From positions 1-25,748 of the IMG/VR virus record IMGVR_UViG_3300037963_000035: a stretch of DNA of 25,748 nucleotides, one strand, 5' to 3'. This DNA comes from a virus. Below, piece by piece: positions 7,101-17,368 of this stretch; the stretch's first letter is position 1; every line of letters begins with the position of its first letter. Made by a program: the position numbers and the translations under genes. A model generated the notes under the pieces. That model was not told the origin of the DNA. It worked only from the letters and a program-made list of their open reading frames with translations, and ran no database searches.

Positions 7101-7701
7101 TCAAATTTGTTAGGGTGGTGTACCCTGGTAGGTTACTTAAGTTCTCTCCAAGAGTAGTTAGGACTGCACCTACATCTACTGCGGTCTGTGCAGACGTACC
7201 TTCAGTATCATTAAATGCACTTGGCACATTCTGAACGCTAACAAACCTTACCCAATAAAAATAAGTCTGGTTATAACCAACTTCTTCTGTATATATTTGA
7301 CCCCCAGCAGTAGCTACAAGTTGTGCTCCACCTAAAGAATTAGCTTCTGATCTCCATATCTCTGTAAAACCGTGGTTACCATAGGAAGGTTTGTTCCATT
7401 TAAGTATGATACTAGTAAACGCTGCATTTACTGTTAAAGAGGTTGGGGAGGGTGGAGTGCTAAGATCGCCCGGTTCACCATCGTCTGGTGGTATTATACC
7501 GTCAGTAACACCAACTGCGCTGTTTGGTACCTTTACAATCCCAGAATCTTTTAGCTCTCGTAAGGTTACTGCTCTATCTAACGGGTCTCCTCGTAAACCT
7601 AATCTAATTTCTAATGCTTGTTTTATATCCTCTAGGGCGAGCTTTAGTTCTCTATCTGTCTTAGGCGGGATATTTTTTAGGCCTGGTAGTTTAGTACTCA
7701 T
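4153..7701 (-). CDS. J-like tail fibre / tail tip protein with FN3 and tandem repeats
   Basis: The 1182-residue protein has a helical N-terminus (residues 1-50) and a Pro-rich hinge (70-88). A fibronectin-III-like domain follows at about 88-175 ('PTSLTVNAAFTSIILKWNKP', then 'YFYWVRFVS'). Next come a degenerate half-module (211-259) and three near-identical tandem modules (304-441, 442-578, 579-704), each with two 'GDLW/IWxD...Y/RxW' hairpins. Residues about 710-830 resemble the region after FN3 in lambda gpJ-type fibres ('GVSVNANGAVAGMYIMAQSDG', 'FEAEQVTIRN'). The rest is beta-rich and ends in a Pro-rich tail from about 1154 (SPPGSPPPSSPPPGGPSGP). It starts at a TAATG overlap with the 665-residue tail gene. 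A host-contacting tail fibre is likely; the exact position in the tail is unknown. Confidence 0.85.
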   Translation of the reverse strand: MSTKLPGLKNIPPKTDRELKLALEDIKQALEIRLGLRGDPLDRAVTLRELKDSGIVKVPNSAVGVTDGIIPPDDGEPGDLSTPPSPTSLTVNAAFTSIILKWNKPSYGNHGFTEIWRSEANSLGGAQLVATAGGQIYTEEVGYNQTYFYWVRFVSVQNVPSAFNDTEGTSAQTAVDVGAVLTTLGENLSNLPGYTTLTNLIDSESAVAARVIKSSSAPTTRADGSSIQANDIWYDTDDGQVHTRNGDNDDWVAARDATLVNLFGSTSFTGSTLSAAMATAQSDIVTVTNDQSTTAGNLTALTTKVDTKNKTFISSTQPANNTANDLQTGDLWIDTTDSKNQLYRWNGSAWAIVRDTTNDGKATVFTQDDVPTSGVKRGDIWFDTNDENKQYRAMSDGSDQVTSGEWEEVRDVTTQAAVVTEQQARSSGDQANATLITNLTAKVDTKNKTFISSSEPANDTTNDLKTGDLWVDSSTNNQLYRWDGSSWDIVRDTTNDGKATVFTQDNVPTSGVKKGDIWFDTNDQNKQYRAAADGSDQVTSGEWELVRDVTTQANVDSEAQARATADQAEATARGLLEAKVNKKNKTFIETSAPADNTDNDLREGDLWIDSSTDNQLYRWDDTNNQWVLVRDSTNDGKATVFTQDDVPTSGVKKGDIWFDTNDDNKQYRAAADGSDQVTSGEWEVVRDVLTQAGVTTVSNAIANGTTAEAGYGVSVNANGAVAGMYIMAQSDGTLENNTSSTNIIFEAEQVTIRNTNSGGANVQPFSVLTSTDSDGNPPGVYMTSTVIKKASIEAAQIGSLSADLVNAVAIDADSITTGTVDAQFLDADVIVSTDLANGSSTTIHGSLIETGSISANAIVSGSFISPADVGQSGSTTIHGSRIATGTIDADKINVTDLVLPVAHNKVTGTTIGTFAHNVMTVREVGSIGTKPGLYDGYVRITGSDTQVKTLSFFIGDGTFSSTGEIDSDAGTYNNAPNSQNLPMADIGGVQYHSNRAGAWAGIDRFQTAQATAQLAVTFRKRSDTGRTAKLYVLAQGDGGARTLDSVEYAFTRLAVNEPVPFTFSDETQRPTSTVHTHAAITLTGAGFTGGTLTLTGDSSAEFKINSGSYQTGSASVVSGDTFTVRMTSSSSQGTTVNCTVTINNVSDTFSITTATTGSPPGSPPPSSPPPGGPSGPIGEENP
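5590..6792 (-). repeat. Three tandem ~137-codon repeats inside the tail fibre gene
   Basis: Copies lie at 6379-6792 (138 codons), 5968-6378 (137 codons) and about 5590-5967 (126 codons). Each begins with K-V-x-x-K-N-K-T-F-I and carries the same landmarks: 'GDLWxD', 'NQLYRW', 'TNDGKATVFTQDxVPTSGV', 'GDIWFDTND', 'NKQYRA' and 'SDQVTSGEWE'. The protein copies are much closer to each other than the DNA copies, with many synonymous differences. The duplication therefore is not very recent and the protein sequence is under selection. The last copy lacks the end of the linker helix. Confidence 0.92.
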
Positions 7702-9698
7702 TATGCCCCTTTTAACTCTTCGATACTCTCCCCTATACAGACTTCGTTTACGACCTTGTCAGCTAGTACTTCTATTGCAAATTTAGTATGCACACTAGCT
7801 GGTAGTCGAACCATAGTATCAGGTATATTTGTAGCACTAAAACTAGGTGTAGTACCCGTAACGCTAAAAGCACTACCGCTTGTGGCTATCGTAGCATGGT
7901 AAATAACACTACCGTCCCCGTACACTTTAAAAGACACAGGATAGGCCTCTGCATCTATTTTTGCAAATCCAAAACTTACGGGACGAGGAGTATAAAATTC
8001 TTTTGACTTCCAGTTATAACTTAAGTTAGTGCTACTACCTTGAAACTTTTTAAGTTTGTTCCCTATAATTAAGTACAACTCATTGTCATCTGGGTCAGTA
8101 AAACCACCTCTTACCAAAGCACTCGCTTCTAAGTTTGTAAGAGCAAGAGCCCCATCATCCCTAGGGTCAAAGATAAAACCACCGAAACCAGAACCAGTAT
8201 TAAAGAAACCGATGTACCTACCTTGCCAATAAAAACCTTCTATAGTATTAGGGTAGTAGTCAGCTTGCCATTGCGCTGGTGTTATTATACCTTCTGTAAG
8301 ATTCGATGCTGTAGCTCCTGATACAGCTATAAGCCCATCAGGACTAGCGTAGATAACATATTGACCCATATCCACCATTGATCTTCTACTCATACATTTT
8401 TCAGCTGTTTCTATTTTTATAGCTACCATAGCTGAGGGATCACTACCTGTTACTAGATAGGGGGTACTAGTAGTAGTGACTACAATACCATTCGACGTAG
8501 CTTTTATACCTACAATGGGTTCTTCTATACCTATTCTGTAATCAGCAGGCCATGCATGAGGTTGGTATGGTTCACTAAAACAAACACGGTTGCCAGTAAA
8601 ACCAGCAAAAACACCGTTTTGCACAGGTATAAGACCTTTCATAGGCCCATCTGGGTACAACGAAGTATCATCGTCTGGTGGAGCAATCCAAGTAGTAGAA
8701 GGTATAACTTCAGCTAGTTCACTGTTTTTAGAAGAATCTGTAAAGGTGGTTGTAGCCATAGGCACCTCGCCTACAAACTGAAACTGTGTGGTATTAGAAC
8801 CTGTGTTCGATCTATATATACGTTTCTTTGCCCCTGTACCAAAGTTTGAATTTGACTTAGTAGTGTTAGTCTCCATTTGGGTTATGTTCACAGTCATGTT
8901 ATCGTCAGTAGTTATAACAGTAGAAGCTGGGGAAGGAGGCCCCTCTTCTCCATATGCAGATACAAAGGTATACACATACGAAGTTTCGTAATCTATTTCT
9001 CCTTCTGAGTTAGCTCCAAACCTAACACCGTTAGCTACGCTGCTACCAGTAGCCGTACTAGTAGCTGCAGCAGATAGCTCTACTGTCAAAGTGCTGGTAC
9101 TAGGTACTGTTTTTATTTTATAAGTGCCATTTATATTATCAGCAGCTACCCCTGCGGTTGTGGCATACCCTATTAGCGTAACAAACTCACCTGCAGTAGC
9201 AGAGTGATCAGTTGCTGAGCCACTAGTTTTAGTAGTAATCGTAATAGTAGAACTTTCATTTACGAAATCTATTACACCATCAAACTTTCTTTCCTCTACG
9301 GCTGTTACAGTTGGAGCCGCAGTAGGGGCAGGTATGCCTAACCTGAAACCAGCAGCAGGGTATACACTACCTGATACGATATCAGAACTTCTGCCCATTT
9401 TAGGAAACGTCTGGCCCGACCAGTACACCGTGTCATTTGTTTCTCCAGGTATTGGACTACGTACGACATCTACTTCTTCATCAAACTGTAGCCAACGTTC
9501 GGGGCTATCTGTATATTTAAATACACTTTTTCTACTGCTATTGCTTAACGTTAGATGGTCAGAGTTTTCTTTAATTGGTACTATACGCCCACTTTCTAGG
9601 TTCACATCACTTGCAACTGTAGCTAAGTCATCCCTTAATAATCTTGGAGATGTTCTTGGTGCTAAACCCCCGAAGGTATTTATTTTAATATACGCCAT
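7701..9698 (-). CDS. Large tail-associated structural protein (hub/propeller-like)
   Basis: A 665-residue beta-rich protein. The N-terminus (MAYIKINTFGGLAPRTSPRL, then 'ASDVNLESGRIVPIKE') is of a type often seen in phage tail or tail-hub proteins. Residues about 140-225 form a Ser/Thr-rich insert domain. Residues 235-322 look FN3-like ('YETSYVYTFVSAYGEEGPPSP' to 'FTDSS'). Residues 350-560 have repeated beta-blade-like segments ('GVFAGFTGNRVCFSEPYQPH', 'GIVVTTTSTPYLVTG', 'YVIYASPDGLIAVSG', 'GRYIGFFNTG'). It overlaps the end of the lysozyme gene by 19 bases and couples to the fibre gene by TAATG. Position and fold suggest a hub or nozzle component that carries the next fibre; this is inference, not a named family match. 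Confidence 0.75.
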   Translation of the reverse strand: MAYIKINTFGGLAPRTSPRLLRDDLATVASDVNLESGRIVPIKENSDHLTLSNSSRKSVFKYTDSPERWLQFDEEVDVVRSPIPGETNDTVYWSGQTFPKMGRSSDIVSGSVYPAAGFRLGIPAPTAAPTVTAVEERKFDGVIDFVNESSTITITTKTSGSATDHSATAGEFVTLIGYATTAGVAADNINGTYKIKTVPSTSTLTVELSAAATSTATGSSVANGVRFGANSEGEIDYETSYVYTFVSAYGEEGPPSPASTVITTDDNMTVNITQMETNTTKSNSNFGTGAKKRIYRSNTGSNTTQFQFVGEVPMATTTFTDSSKNSELAEVIPSTTWIAPPDDDTSLYPDGPMKGLIPVQNGVFAGFTGNRVCFSEPYQPHAWPADYRIGIEEPIVGIKATSNGIVVTTTSTPYLVTGSDPSAMVAIKIETAEKCMSRRSMVDMGQYVIYASPDGLIAVSGATASNLTEGIITPAQWQADYYPNTIEGFYWQGRYIGFFNTGSGFGGFIFDPRDDGALALTNLEASALVRGGFTDPDDNELYLIIGNKLKKFQGSSTNLSYNWKSKEFYTPRPVSFGFAKIDAEAYPVSFKVYGDGSVIYHATIATSGSAFSVTGTTPSFSATNIPDTMVRLPASVHTKFAIEVLADKVVNEVCIGESIEELKGA

Positions 9699-10159
9699 CT
9701 ACTTTTCTTTTCAGTACCTAACACTGATTCTTGTAGTTCTAGACTCCTTCTCCCTACTTGTTTAAACCATCTGCTGTCTTCCATCTCAGCGGCCATTTTG
9801 TCCCAGTCATGGGCTCTACATGCTTCTAACATATTTTTAAATTTAGATAACCTTGTACCACCTAAATTAAAACACATGTTGACAAGCACGTGTTGTATGT
9901 TTTCTGGCAAATTATAAAAAGCTTCTTCGGTACCAAATACATGTACGGCTTCCGCTAGATGCTTATTAAAATCATCTTCGTAGTACATATCTACTACTTC
10001 TTGACTAACTGCTGTGCCTATATCCCAGTCATACTCAGGGTCACTGGGTTGGCATAGGTGTCCCACTCCTAATGTTTTGTAACCTAGACTATCTTCGTAT
10101 ATTTCTAAAACCTCACCTTCATGACGTTTTATCTCTTCTTTACATTGCTCTATGTTCAT
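9680..10159 (-). CDS. T4-type lysozyme (GH24 endolysin)
   Basis: The 159-residue enzyme cuts the glycan backbone of peptidoglycan to release progeny, or locally during entry. The catalytic triad of phage T4 lysozyme (Glu11, Asp20, Thr26) is matched at Glu14, Asp23 and Thr29 with identical spacing, in the context HEGE, YEDSLGYKTLGVGH. The C-terminal lobe contains 'LVNMCFNLGGTRLSKFKNML' and 'RSLELQESVLG', typical of the family. There is no signal peptide or anchor, so export would depend on a holin. A strong AGGAGG lies just ahead of the ATG. Two tiny membrane-protein genes precede it immediately, forming a lysis-like group. Length is normal for the family (164 in T4). Confidence 0.95.
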   Translation of the reverse strand: MNIEQCKEEIKRHEGEVLEIYEDSLGYKTLGVGHLCQPSDPEYDWDIGTAVSQEVVDMYYEDDFNKHLAEAVHVFGTEEAFYNLPENIQHVLVNMCFNLGGTRLSKFKNMLEACRAHDWDKMAAEMEDSRWFKQVGRRSLELQESVLGTEKKSRWRILK

Positions 10160-10167
10160 GTCCCCTC

Positions 10168-10344
10168 CTAGGAAAAGATTCGATCTACACCACTCATACC
10201 TATGATGAGTACGTAAAGACCGACTATATATTTAGTATACTTTGCGTCCATTGCATCGAACTTAGCATCGCCTTTGTCTAGTCTTTTTTCTATATTAACA
10301 ACTTGGCTTTCTACCTTTGCTAATGTTTCTTTTGTTGTAGCCAT
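10168..10344 (-). CDS. 58-residue coiled-coil membrane protein, holin candidate
   Basis: I take the ATG at 10344, giving 58 residues beginning MATTKETLAK. A longer reading from 10392 would overlap the preceding small gene and add a segment with no coding character. Residues 1-38 are a charged helix with a heptad look (KVESQVVNIEKRLDKGDAKF). Residues about 39-55 form one transmembrane helix (YIVGLYVLIIGMSGV). The topology, small size and position 8 bases before the lysozyme suggest a holin, antiholin or spanin-like lysis factor, but tail-anchored proteins of other functions exist. The gap to the previous stop is 7 bases. Confidence 0.68.
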   Translation of the reverse strand: MATTKETLAKVESQVVNIEKRLDKGDAKFDAMDAKYTKYIVGLYVLIIGMSGVDRIFS

Positions 10345-10351
10345 ACTCAGA

Positions 10352-10507
10352 TTATAAGCCAAACAGGGCTGTAACCCCAAATGATACACCAAAGATCATA
10401 AGTAGTATTTTTACGGGTAATAAGAATATAAAGAAGACTCTAGCTACTTTACGCTTTTTAGATATTTTTGACCAAGGTGGTAGCCCTGGTGGATTTAGTA
10501 AATTCAT
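10352..10507 (-). CDS. 51-residue membrane protein, possible lysis factor
   Basis: This gene is below common ORF-length cut-offs but is well supported. The ATG shares one base with the stop of the upstream gene (TAATG), the reading frame fills the otherwise empty gap, and the product is plausible. Residues 1-12 are Pro-rich (MNLLNPPGLPPW), residues 13-23 are strongly basic (SKISKKRKVAR), and residues 24-51 form a hydrophobic helix (VFFIFLLPVKILLMIFGVSF onward). A single membrane span with a positive cytoplasmic flank fits an N-in protein. Together with the 58-residue protein and the lysozyme it makes a three-gene group, so a holin role is an inference. No family is recognised. Confidence 0.72.
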   Translation of the reverse strand: MNLLNPPGLPPWSKISKKRKVARVFFIFLLPVKILLMIFGVSFGVTALFGL

Positions 10508-11232
10508 TATTCAAACTCCACAGTAAAAGGATATAAGGCAGTTATAGGAGAAGTACCTAGCGTTCCTCCAAATCCAAAGGTAACACTCCAAGTTTCTGTG
10601 CCACCAAAAGTACTACCGTCATAACTAAAATCACTTCTGTTAAGCGTAGTAGTTAGATTGTAGGATGTAAAGTTTCCCGTGGTAATAGAACCCCCTGGAT
10701 ATAAACGTCTAAAGTACATCTTAGTCCAGTTACTAGCTCCACTAGCTCCGGATGTTATTACAAAAAGAGTGCCTCCAAGAACTGACCTTTGAACAATACC
10801 ATGTAAAGTAGTGCCACTAGGAAAACTAGCTACATTACTTAGATCAAGTCCACTTGTGCCGCCTTGGTTACCTAAACCAAACTTACCTACAGCTACAGAA
10901 GCGCCACTACCAGTGTTTATAGAAGCATAAGCTGTAGCAGTACACACTCCAGTTATATTAACAGTTTGTGAACCTTTGGCAGACCCTGTGCTATAACTGT
11001 TATTACCTGTGGTAAAACCTGCAGTACCGCCAAAGTCTTGTGCTTGCATAGTTTGCGAACCAGCTGTGGTAATAACATTAGCAGACTGGTTGGCCCTAGG
11101 CGTCATTCTTCTATAGTCATTCCATGCAACATTACTGTTAGACTTAGCACTGACACCTTGGTCTGGTGTACGATATTCTGCTGCTATCTCAGCTGCATCT
11201 ATATTAGAAGTGTTATCTATAAAACCAGACAT
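10507..11232 (-). CDS. Gly/Ser/Thr-rich protein, probable virion or fibre component
   Basis: A 241-residue protein with no signal peptide and a composition dominated by Gly, Ser, Thr, Asn and aromatic residues. An N-terminal region (about 1-50) is helical and polar, followed by beta-rich sequence ('SQTVNITGVCTATAYASINT', 'TLFVITSGASGASNWTKMYF', 'ETWSVTFGFGG') and an acidic aromatic end (FTVEFE). This is typical of fibre tips or capsid decorations. It is coupled by TAATG junctions on both sides, to the 206-residue protein upstream and the 51-residue membrane protein downstream. I do not recognise a family. Its placement after the collagen cassette makes a receptor-binding or fibre-associated role possible. 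Confidence 0.7.
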   Translation of the reverse strand: MSGFIDNTSNIDAAEIAAEYRTPDQGVSAKSNSNVAWNDYRRMTPRANQSANVITTAGSQTMQAQDFGGTAGFTTGNNSYSTGSAKGSQTVNITGVCTATAYASINTGSGASVAVGKFGLGNQGGTSGLDLSNVASFPSGTTLHGIVQRSVLGGTLFVITSGASGASNWTKMYFRRLYPGGSITTGNFTSYNLTTTLNRSDFSYDGSTFGGTETWSVTFGFGGTLGTSPITALYPFTVEFE

Positions 11233-11852
11233 TAATAGTACTCCATCTTATATTTTTCATATGTTTCACTATACTCAGATTCTACTCCATCCCAGTTTTC
11301 ACCGCTAGTACTATAGTTTTGAGTAACTTGACCTAGATGTTCTAAAGTATTCCAATTTCTCACGTTAGATTCTTCTATAGGACTAAAGTGATTTTTATAT
11401 GCGGTCATAGAATCATTTATAGGTGAACCTACATCTACATAGGTATAAGCTACAGTTGCCCCTAGTTCTTTTTCTGTTCGCGCCCTAGTATTATGGTACT
11501 CAGGATCACGCATAAACGCCCTCGTGCCATCCTTATCTGGTGCTATCAGTGTGTTGCACAAGTGCCATGCGTTATCTTCTATAAAACCTAAAGCTATATT
11601 TACAAGATAACCGTCTTTTAATATACCTAAGGCAGTTTTATGTTTTGCATAATAAAGACATTTGTTATACCAATAAGTAACCATGTGGTCTTCGTCCATA
11701 GACTTTATCTCTTCTGAGGTTAACTTAAGGCCTGGGTAGCCGTATGTGCCTTTATTAAAGAACCCTACCGAACCTAAATATAGTCTTTTTAAATCGCCAT
11801 CTACATAGATTTCTGTTATGTCATCTACTGTTAGCTTCTTATCTAAATACAT
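11232..11852 (-). CDS. Orphan protein next to the collagen-modifying enzyme
   Basis: A 206-residue soluble protein rich in Tyr and Asn, with no signal peptide, membrane span or clear repeat. Its N-terminal half has 'VDGDLKRLYLGSVGFFNKGT' and 'MVTYWYNKCLYYAKHKTALG'. A middle stretch reads 'YLVNIALGFIEDNAWHLCNT' and the tail is acidic and Tyr-rich. The layout faintly suggests an alpha/beta acyltransferase-like (GNAT) fold, but no acetyl-CoA motif can be claimed. It starts 2 bases after the stop of the 607-residue enzyme and shares a TAATG junction with the next gene. It could be a further fibre-modifying enzyme, a chaperone or a structural protein; the sequence does not decide. Confidence 0.65.
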   Translation of the reverse strand: MYLDKKLTVDDITEIYVDGDLKRLYLGSVGFFNKGTYGYPGLKLTSEEIKSMDEDHMVTYWYNKCLYYAKHKTALGILKDGYLVNIALGFIEDNAWHLCNTLIAPDKDGTRAFMRDPEYHNTRARTEKELGATVAYTYVDVGSPINDSMTAYKNHFSPIEESNVRNWNTLEHLGQVTQNYSTSGENWDGVESEYSETYEKYKMEYY

Positions 11853-11854
11853 TT

Positions 11855-13678
11855 TTACAGTATATCACCCGGATATCTACTAGACCATATCGTAAGACTG
11901 TACTTCGTGCCGCTTATTAGGTCCACACATTCGTGCGGGTGCGTAACAGCTCCTGGAAAAAGTAACAGTTTACCTGCTGGTATGTTTATATTACTTACAT
12001 CTTGTCTAGGAAACACTAGCTCTCCTCCTACGTAATCATCATTTAATTTTACAGAACCTGTAACATAAGAAGCATCGTGGTGCAGAGCAAGTTTAGTTTG
12101 TGAAGAAGTGTCATACTTAAGAACAAAAGCGTCCCGTAGCCCATACAGTTCTAAAGGTTTCCAATACTTTTCTACTATAGGTTTTATATATTCATCCCAA
12201 TGCCACTCTAATTCTTCAAACAAGTTTAGTTCTTTTAGTCTTATTTCTTGTGCAGGAAACTTATCGTAATCTAAACTTTGCCAGTTGTTATGTGCATTAG
12301 CTATATCAATCATGTCCTTACATTGTGTAGGCGACATAAAATCTACCATTATCATGTCTTTTTCTAGCTGTTCGTACCCACCTAAGTTAGGTAAGAACTT
12401 GGCTGTGCTAACGTGATACATCTCTTTATATAATTTTTCAAAGGTTTCTTTTGCATCATCGCCACCGTTACCATGGTAAATACAAGGGCAACAGATACCA
12501 TTGTTTAACTGCCCATTTATAATTTGTGTGTTAGGTTCGTGCGTTTGGAAAATGTACCCTTCTGTATCTAACACGATGTCATATAGGCCTTCTAAGTATG
12601 CTTTCTGATAAAACAGTTGATCGTCGCCGTCATCTGCTACAGTATCTGCCTCTAGTATCGTGCGAAGCTCGCCTACCTCTGCTATGAACGTGCCCGAGTT
12701 TAAAAACCTGTAGGGTGTATCTACCGTGGGAAACTGTTCTGCAATGCTTGGGTCAGGCCAACACGTGGCTTCTGCAGAGAATACAATCTTTTTACCAAAA
12801 CTTTCATACCTTTCTTTTATGGTGTTTAAGTTATCTGCATAGAAAACGTCGTACGCATCTGTGAAGAGTATAGTATCCGTGTCCGTGTATGTAGACAAAT
12901 GTTCTTTTAGTATGTTTACCTTCATACCACCGCCTGGCCCCGTCATGTCCGTACCTTTCCAATCAACGCCAAAACCCCAGTTGTTGATTGCTATGTTGTG
13001 TTTAGCGGCAGACTGGTACAATTTTTTCATTTTGTTTATGTCTGTGCCTATAGTAACTACGTGCATCATATTTTTTCTCCTAATATCAGAAGCTAGTATA
13101 TCAACACTAGCTTGGTTGCAGGCATCTTTCTGTAAAGCTACAGGTATAAACTTACCAGACTGTATAAGTTCTGGTAAGTATTCGTCTACAGGTATGATGC
13201 CCTCCATAATATCTGTAGATAAAAGCTTCTTAGCTCCTTTAGGTGACAACACATAAGCTGTCATATTGTAAGGGTACCAAGGTCTTTCTAGTTTTTCGTC
13301 TATGTAAACTGTTTTAGTAGGTTCATTTTCGTTACGTTGTAAATAAACAAAATCCCAATATTTAGTTAAATATTCGTAATACTCTTCATCCCATGTGTCA
13401 TTGATAATTGCATCGTCTTCCATGATTATGACGCTTTCTTGTTTATCTAAACAATATTGCCAGGCTTTTCTATGTGATAAAAAACAAGCTACTTCTGCTT
13501 TCGTTATTGATCTGTTAAGAAAAGGGTCTATCCAACCTTCTCTAGTAGGATACATAGACAAGTCTTCTGTTTGCCCATCTACAGCTTTTAGAAACTCTAC
13601 TTCTGTTAGATTGTTGTTTTCTGTAAAATATTCTTTTCTATCTGTTCTTCTTTCTAAGTTTATTACAAGCTTTTTCAT
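11855..13678 (-). CDS. Three-domain collagen hydroxylysine enzyme: GT25 + PLOD-type GT + lysyl hydroxylase
   Basis: The 607-residue protein joins three domains. Residues 1-195 are a GT25 (COLGALT/LOS) glycosyltransferase: VINLERRTDR, 'SITKAEVACFLSHRKAW', acidic EDDA (87-90) and 'PVDEYLPE' (163-170). Residues 205-405 match the glycosyltransferase domain of animal PLOD lysyl hydroxylases: GGGMKV (249-254), metal-site DAYD (274-277), 'IVFSAEATCWPDP', 'FLNSGTFI', the poly-Asp block 'ADDGDDQLFYQK' (348-359) and HGNG (402-405). Residues 445-600 are a PLOD-like 2OG-Fe(II) dioxygenase, with iron ligands His533, Asp535 and His582 (LHHDAS; THPHE). The 2-oxoglutarate-binding basic residue aligns with Lys592, where PLODs use Arg. 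The likely reactions are lysine hydroxylation, then galactose and glucose addition. Its natural substrate is the collagen-like fibre two genes upstream. It begins at an ATGA overlap with the P4H-like gene. Substrate and sugars are inferred. Confidence 0.88.
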   Translation of the reverse strand: MKKLVINLERRTDRKEYFTENNNLTEVEFLKAVDGQTEDLSMYPTREGWIDPFLNRSITKAEVACFLSHRKAWQYCLDKQESVIIMEDDAIINDTWDEEYYEYLTKYWDFVYLQRNENEPTKTVYIDEKLERPWYPYNMTAYVLSPKGAKKLLSTDIMEGIIPVDEYLPELIQSGKFIPVALQKDACNQASVDILASDIRRKNMMHVVTIGTDINKMKKLYQSAAKHNIAINNWGFGVDWKGTDMTGPGGGMKVNILKEHLSTYTDTDTILFTDAYDVFYADNLNTIKERYESFGKKIVFSAEATCWPDPSIAEQFPTVDTPYRFLNSGTFIAEVGELRTILEADTVADDGDDQLFYQKAYLEGLYDIVLDTEGYIFQTHEPNTQIINGQLNNGICCPCIYHGNGGDDAKETFEKLYKEMYHVSTAKFLPNLGGYEQLEKDMIMVDFMSPTQCKDMIDIANAHNNWQSLDYDKFPAQEIRLKELNLFEELEWHWDEYIKPIVEKYWKPLELYGLRDAFVLKYDTSSQTKLALHHDASYVTGSVKLNDDYVGGELVFPRQDVSNINIPAGKLLLFPGAVTHPHECVDLISGTKYSLTIWSSRYPGDIL

Positions 13679-14235
13679 CTAAACTTTGGCCCCTCTATCC
13701 AAGCCACTAAAGATTTACGTATACCTTTTGTTACTGGTTTTACTGTGTGCATAAAGAAAGAAGGAAAACAAAGCACTGTGCCACGTTGTTTTAGCTCTGT
13801 TGCATTAGGTTGTTCGTATTGATCTTCAAGTAAAAACTCTCCGCCCTCGTAGTCTGATGGGTCGCTTAGTTGAATAATCACACTTATTTTTCTGTCGTAT
13901 GCATTTTCTCCTGCCCAAAAAGTATCGTAGTGCCAGTTGTAGAACCCTTCGTCTGTACCTTTGTATATAGTGTATTGCACATCTTGTAGGTAGTTGATGT
14001 CAAAACCAAAAGCATTTCTATTAGCTGTAGATGCATAACCATAAATTAAGTCTTTTATCCACTGTATGTCTCCAGCCCAACGTATTTCAGACTTTCTAAT
14101 TTTGTTATCTACTGTAGTTACTGATTGCCCACCTACTCCAGCTTCCATAGGTGGCAACTGTTCACACTCTTGTATAATTTTGTTGCATGTTGTGGGGCTG
14201 ACATCCCTAGCCCACATTTGCCAGATTGAATTCAT
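13675..14235 (-). CDS. 2OG-Fe(II) oxygenase of prolyl-hydroxylase (P4H/PKHD) type
   Basis: The 186-residue enzyme is a single double-stranded beta-helix oxygenase. The iron-binding triad is visible as His102 and Asp104 (WHYDTFW) and His163 (FMHTVKPV). Arg173 (KGIRKSLVAW) is placed to bind 2-oxoglutarate. 'SVIIQLSDPSDYEGGEF' and 'QRGTVLCFPSFFMHTV' are typical of prolyl-4-hydroxylase and PKHD-type hydroxylases. The gene lies 14 bases after the collagen-like fibre gene, has a strong AGGAGGT site, and overlaps the lysyl-hydroxylase fusion by 4 bases. That context points to hydroxylation of the fibre. Related phage oxygenases of unknown substrate are common in marine phages, and the collagen prolines here are mostly in X rather than Y positions. 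Catalytic class is firm; proline as substrate is inferred. Confidence 0.85.
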   Translation of the reverse strand: MNSIWQMWARDVSPTTCNKIIQECEQLPPMEAGVGGQSVTTVDNKIRKSEIRWAGDIQWIKDLIYGYASTANRNAFGFDINYLQDVQYTIYKGTDEGFYNWHYDTFWAGENAYDRKISVIIQLSDPSDYEGGEFLLEDQYEQPNATELKQRGTVLCFPSFFMHTVKPVTKGIRKSLVAWIEGPKFR

Positions 14236-14249
14236 AACACCTCCTGTGT

Positions 14250-17363
<3,114 letters not shown>

Positions 17364-17368
17364 CTTAA

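Noticed and set aside
10350-10385. TATAAT-like hexamer that could be an internal promoter on the minus strand
   Set aside because: No convincing -35 element sits at the proper spacing and the bases are explained by coding sequence.
10345-10392. Upstream start for the 58-residue membrane protein
   Set aside because: This would overlap the 51-residue gene and add a stretch lacking coding character; the ATG at 10344 gives a compact helix plus TM protein.
14236-14249. Gap after the collagen gene as a possible terminator
   Set aside because: Only 14 bases, holding the ribosome site of neither a hairpin nor a T-run; the P4H site AGGAGGT lies upstream of its own start at 14235 within this gap, which explains it.
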